A DNA stretch of 5,695 bases from Candidatus Shapirobacteria bacterium (GTDB lineage: Bacteria; Patescibacteriota; Microgenomatia; UBA12405; JAHJSD01): assembly GCA_027021145.1 (NCBI GenBank), contig JALUUX010000093.1, forward strand, positions 1-5,695. The letters run 5' to 3'. Below the pieces are notes generated by a model. That model was not told where the DNA came from. It saw only the letters and a list, made by a program, of their open reading frames with translations, and did no database searches. Of the stretch, positions 5,562-5,695 are shown one piece after another; position 1 is the stretch's first letter, and each line of letters opens with the position of its first letter. The position numbers and the translations under genes are program-made.

Positions 5562-5663
5562 TCACTTCTTCCTATTACTAGGAAGAAAGAAAAGTAAGGC
5601 AAAAAGAATGAGAATCAGAATAAAAAAAGTTAGGGTGCTATTAAAAATAGTAATCAAATCCAT
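5562..5663 (-). CDS. 33-residue single-pass membrane mini-protein (hypothetical)
   Basis: Encodes MDLITIFNST, then a hydrophobic run (LTFFILILILFALLFFL, about residues 11-27), and ends PSNRKK before TGA. This is a compact one-helix membrane protein with a positive C-terminus, so by the positive-inside rule the N-terminus would face out. The start is well supported: GGGAGG lies 4 nt upstream and an in-frame TAG directly precedes the ATG. It sits 58 bases before the sortase gene on the same strand. It is too short for most gene callers. It looks superficially like the tail of a sortase sorting signal (hydrophobic helix plus basic end) but has no LPxTG-like motif before the helix. I do not recognise a family. 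A chance ORF in T-rich DNA is the main alternative. Confidence 0.55.
   Translation of the reverse strand: MDLITIFNSTLTFFILILILFALLFFLPSNRKK
5566..5587 (-). repeat. Perfect 9-bp inverted repeat with a GUAA tetraloop
   Basis: On the minus strand TTCTTCCTA and TAGGAAGAA pair perfectly around a 4-nt loop GTAA, which in RNA is a GNRA-class tetraloop. The hairpin covers the last codons of the 33-residue ORF and ends 2 nt before its TGA stop codon. There is no poly-T tract after it, so it is not a standard intrinsic terminator. Confidence 0.7.
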
Positions 5664-5667
5664 CTAA

Positions 5668-5673
5668 CCTCCC
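5668..5673 (-). promoter_or_regulatory. Shine-Dalgarno (GGGAGG) of the 33-residue membrane ORF
   Basis: GGGAGG (part of AAGGGAGG, 5675-5668) is 4 nt before the ATG at 5663, slightly short but workable. It is the main evidence that this small frame is translated. A TAAAAT at 5692-5687 could be its -10, but the window edge prevents a check for a -35. Confidence 0.5.
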
Positions 5674-5695
5674 TTAAACTCAAGCAATTTTAATC

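Noticed and set aside
1..5695. tRNA, rRNA or insertion sequence.
   Set aside because: I saw no cloverleaf-like segment, rRNA consensus, transposase motif or terminal inverted repeats in the window.

Overview
The window reads as a gene-dense stretch of a bacterial chromosome, with every supported gene on the minus strand. TGA acts as a stop here (the four-domain protein, the AbiEii-like protein and the small membrane ORF all end in TGA), so the code is standard bacterial. A TGA-recoded lineage such as Gracilibacteria is therefore unlikely. I infer a Patescibacteria/CPR-type organism (Microgenomates/WWE3-like). The reasons are the very short spacers and ATGA overlaps, the small sortase with a Pro-rich linker, the DUF6922-like/AbiEii pair, genes with no Shine-Dalgarno but a -10 box right next to the start codon, and a four-domain fusion. 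This placement is inference, not proof.

Layout in the direction of transcription (right to left). First comes a 33-residue membrane mini-protein (5663-5562), then a membrane-anchored sortase (5503-4787). Next is a probable toxin-antitoxin-like pair: a DUF6922-like protein (4763-4401) overlapped for 61 bases by an AbiEii-type nucleotidyltransferase (4461-3805). A short GT5/glycogen-synthase-like glycosyltransferase follows (3793-2573); its Shine-Dalgarno overlaps the stop codon of the AbiEii-like gene. A 217-base spacer (2572-2356) then holds overlapping inverted repeats and a 10-bp tandem repeat. After it comes a 728-residue fusion (2355-169): a small kinase-like fold, two RfaE/HldE-type nucleotidyltransferase domains, and a C-terminal HIT domain. 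Last is the 5' end of a dCMP-deaminase-like gene (172 to the left edge), joined to the fusion by an ATGA overlap.

The most unusual item is the kinase - nucleotidyltransferase - nucleotidyltransferase - HIT protein. It resembles a complete 'phosphorylate, activate with a nucleotide, process the nucleotide product' route in one chain. The nearby glycosyltransferase and sortase suggest a cell-surface polymer or envelope role, but its substrate cannot be read from sequence.

Two translation-start styles coexist. Genes at likely transcription starts (sortase, DUF6922-like gene, fusion gene) lack a usable Shine-Dalgarno and have a -10-like hexamer 5-7 nt before ATG, as expected for leaderless mRNAs. 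Downstream genes (glycosyltransferase, deaminase) have clear Shine-Dalgarno sequences. The small membrane ORF also has one.
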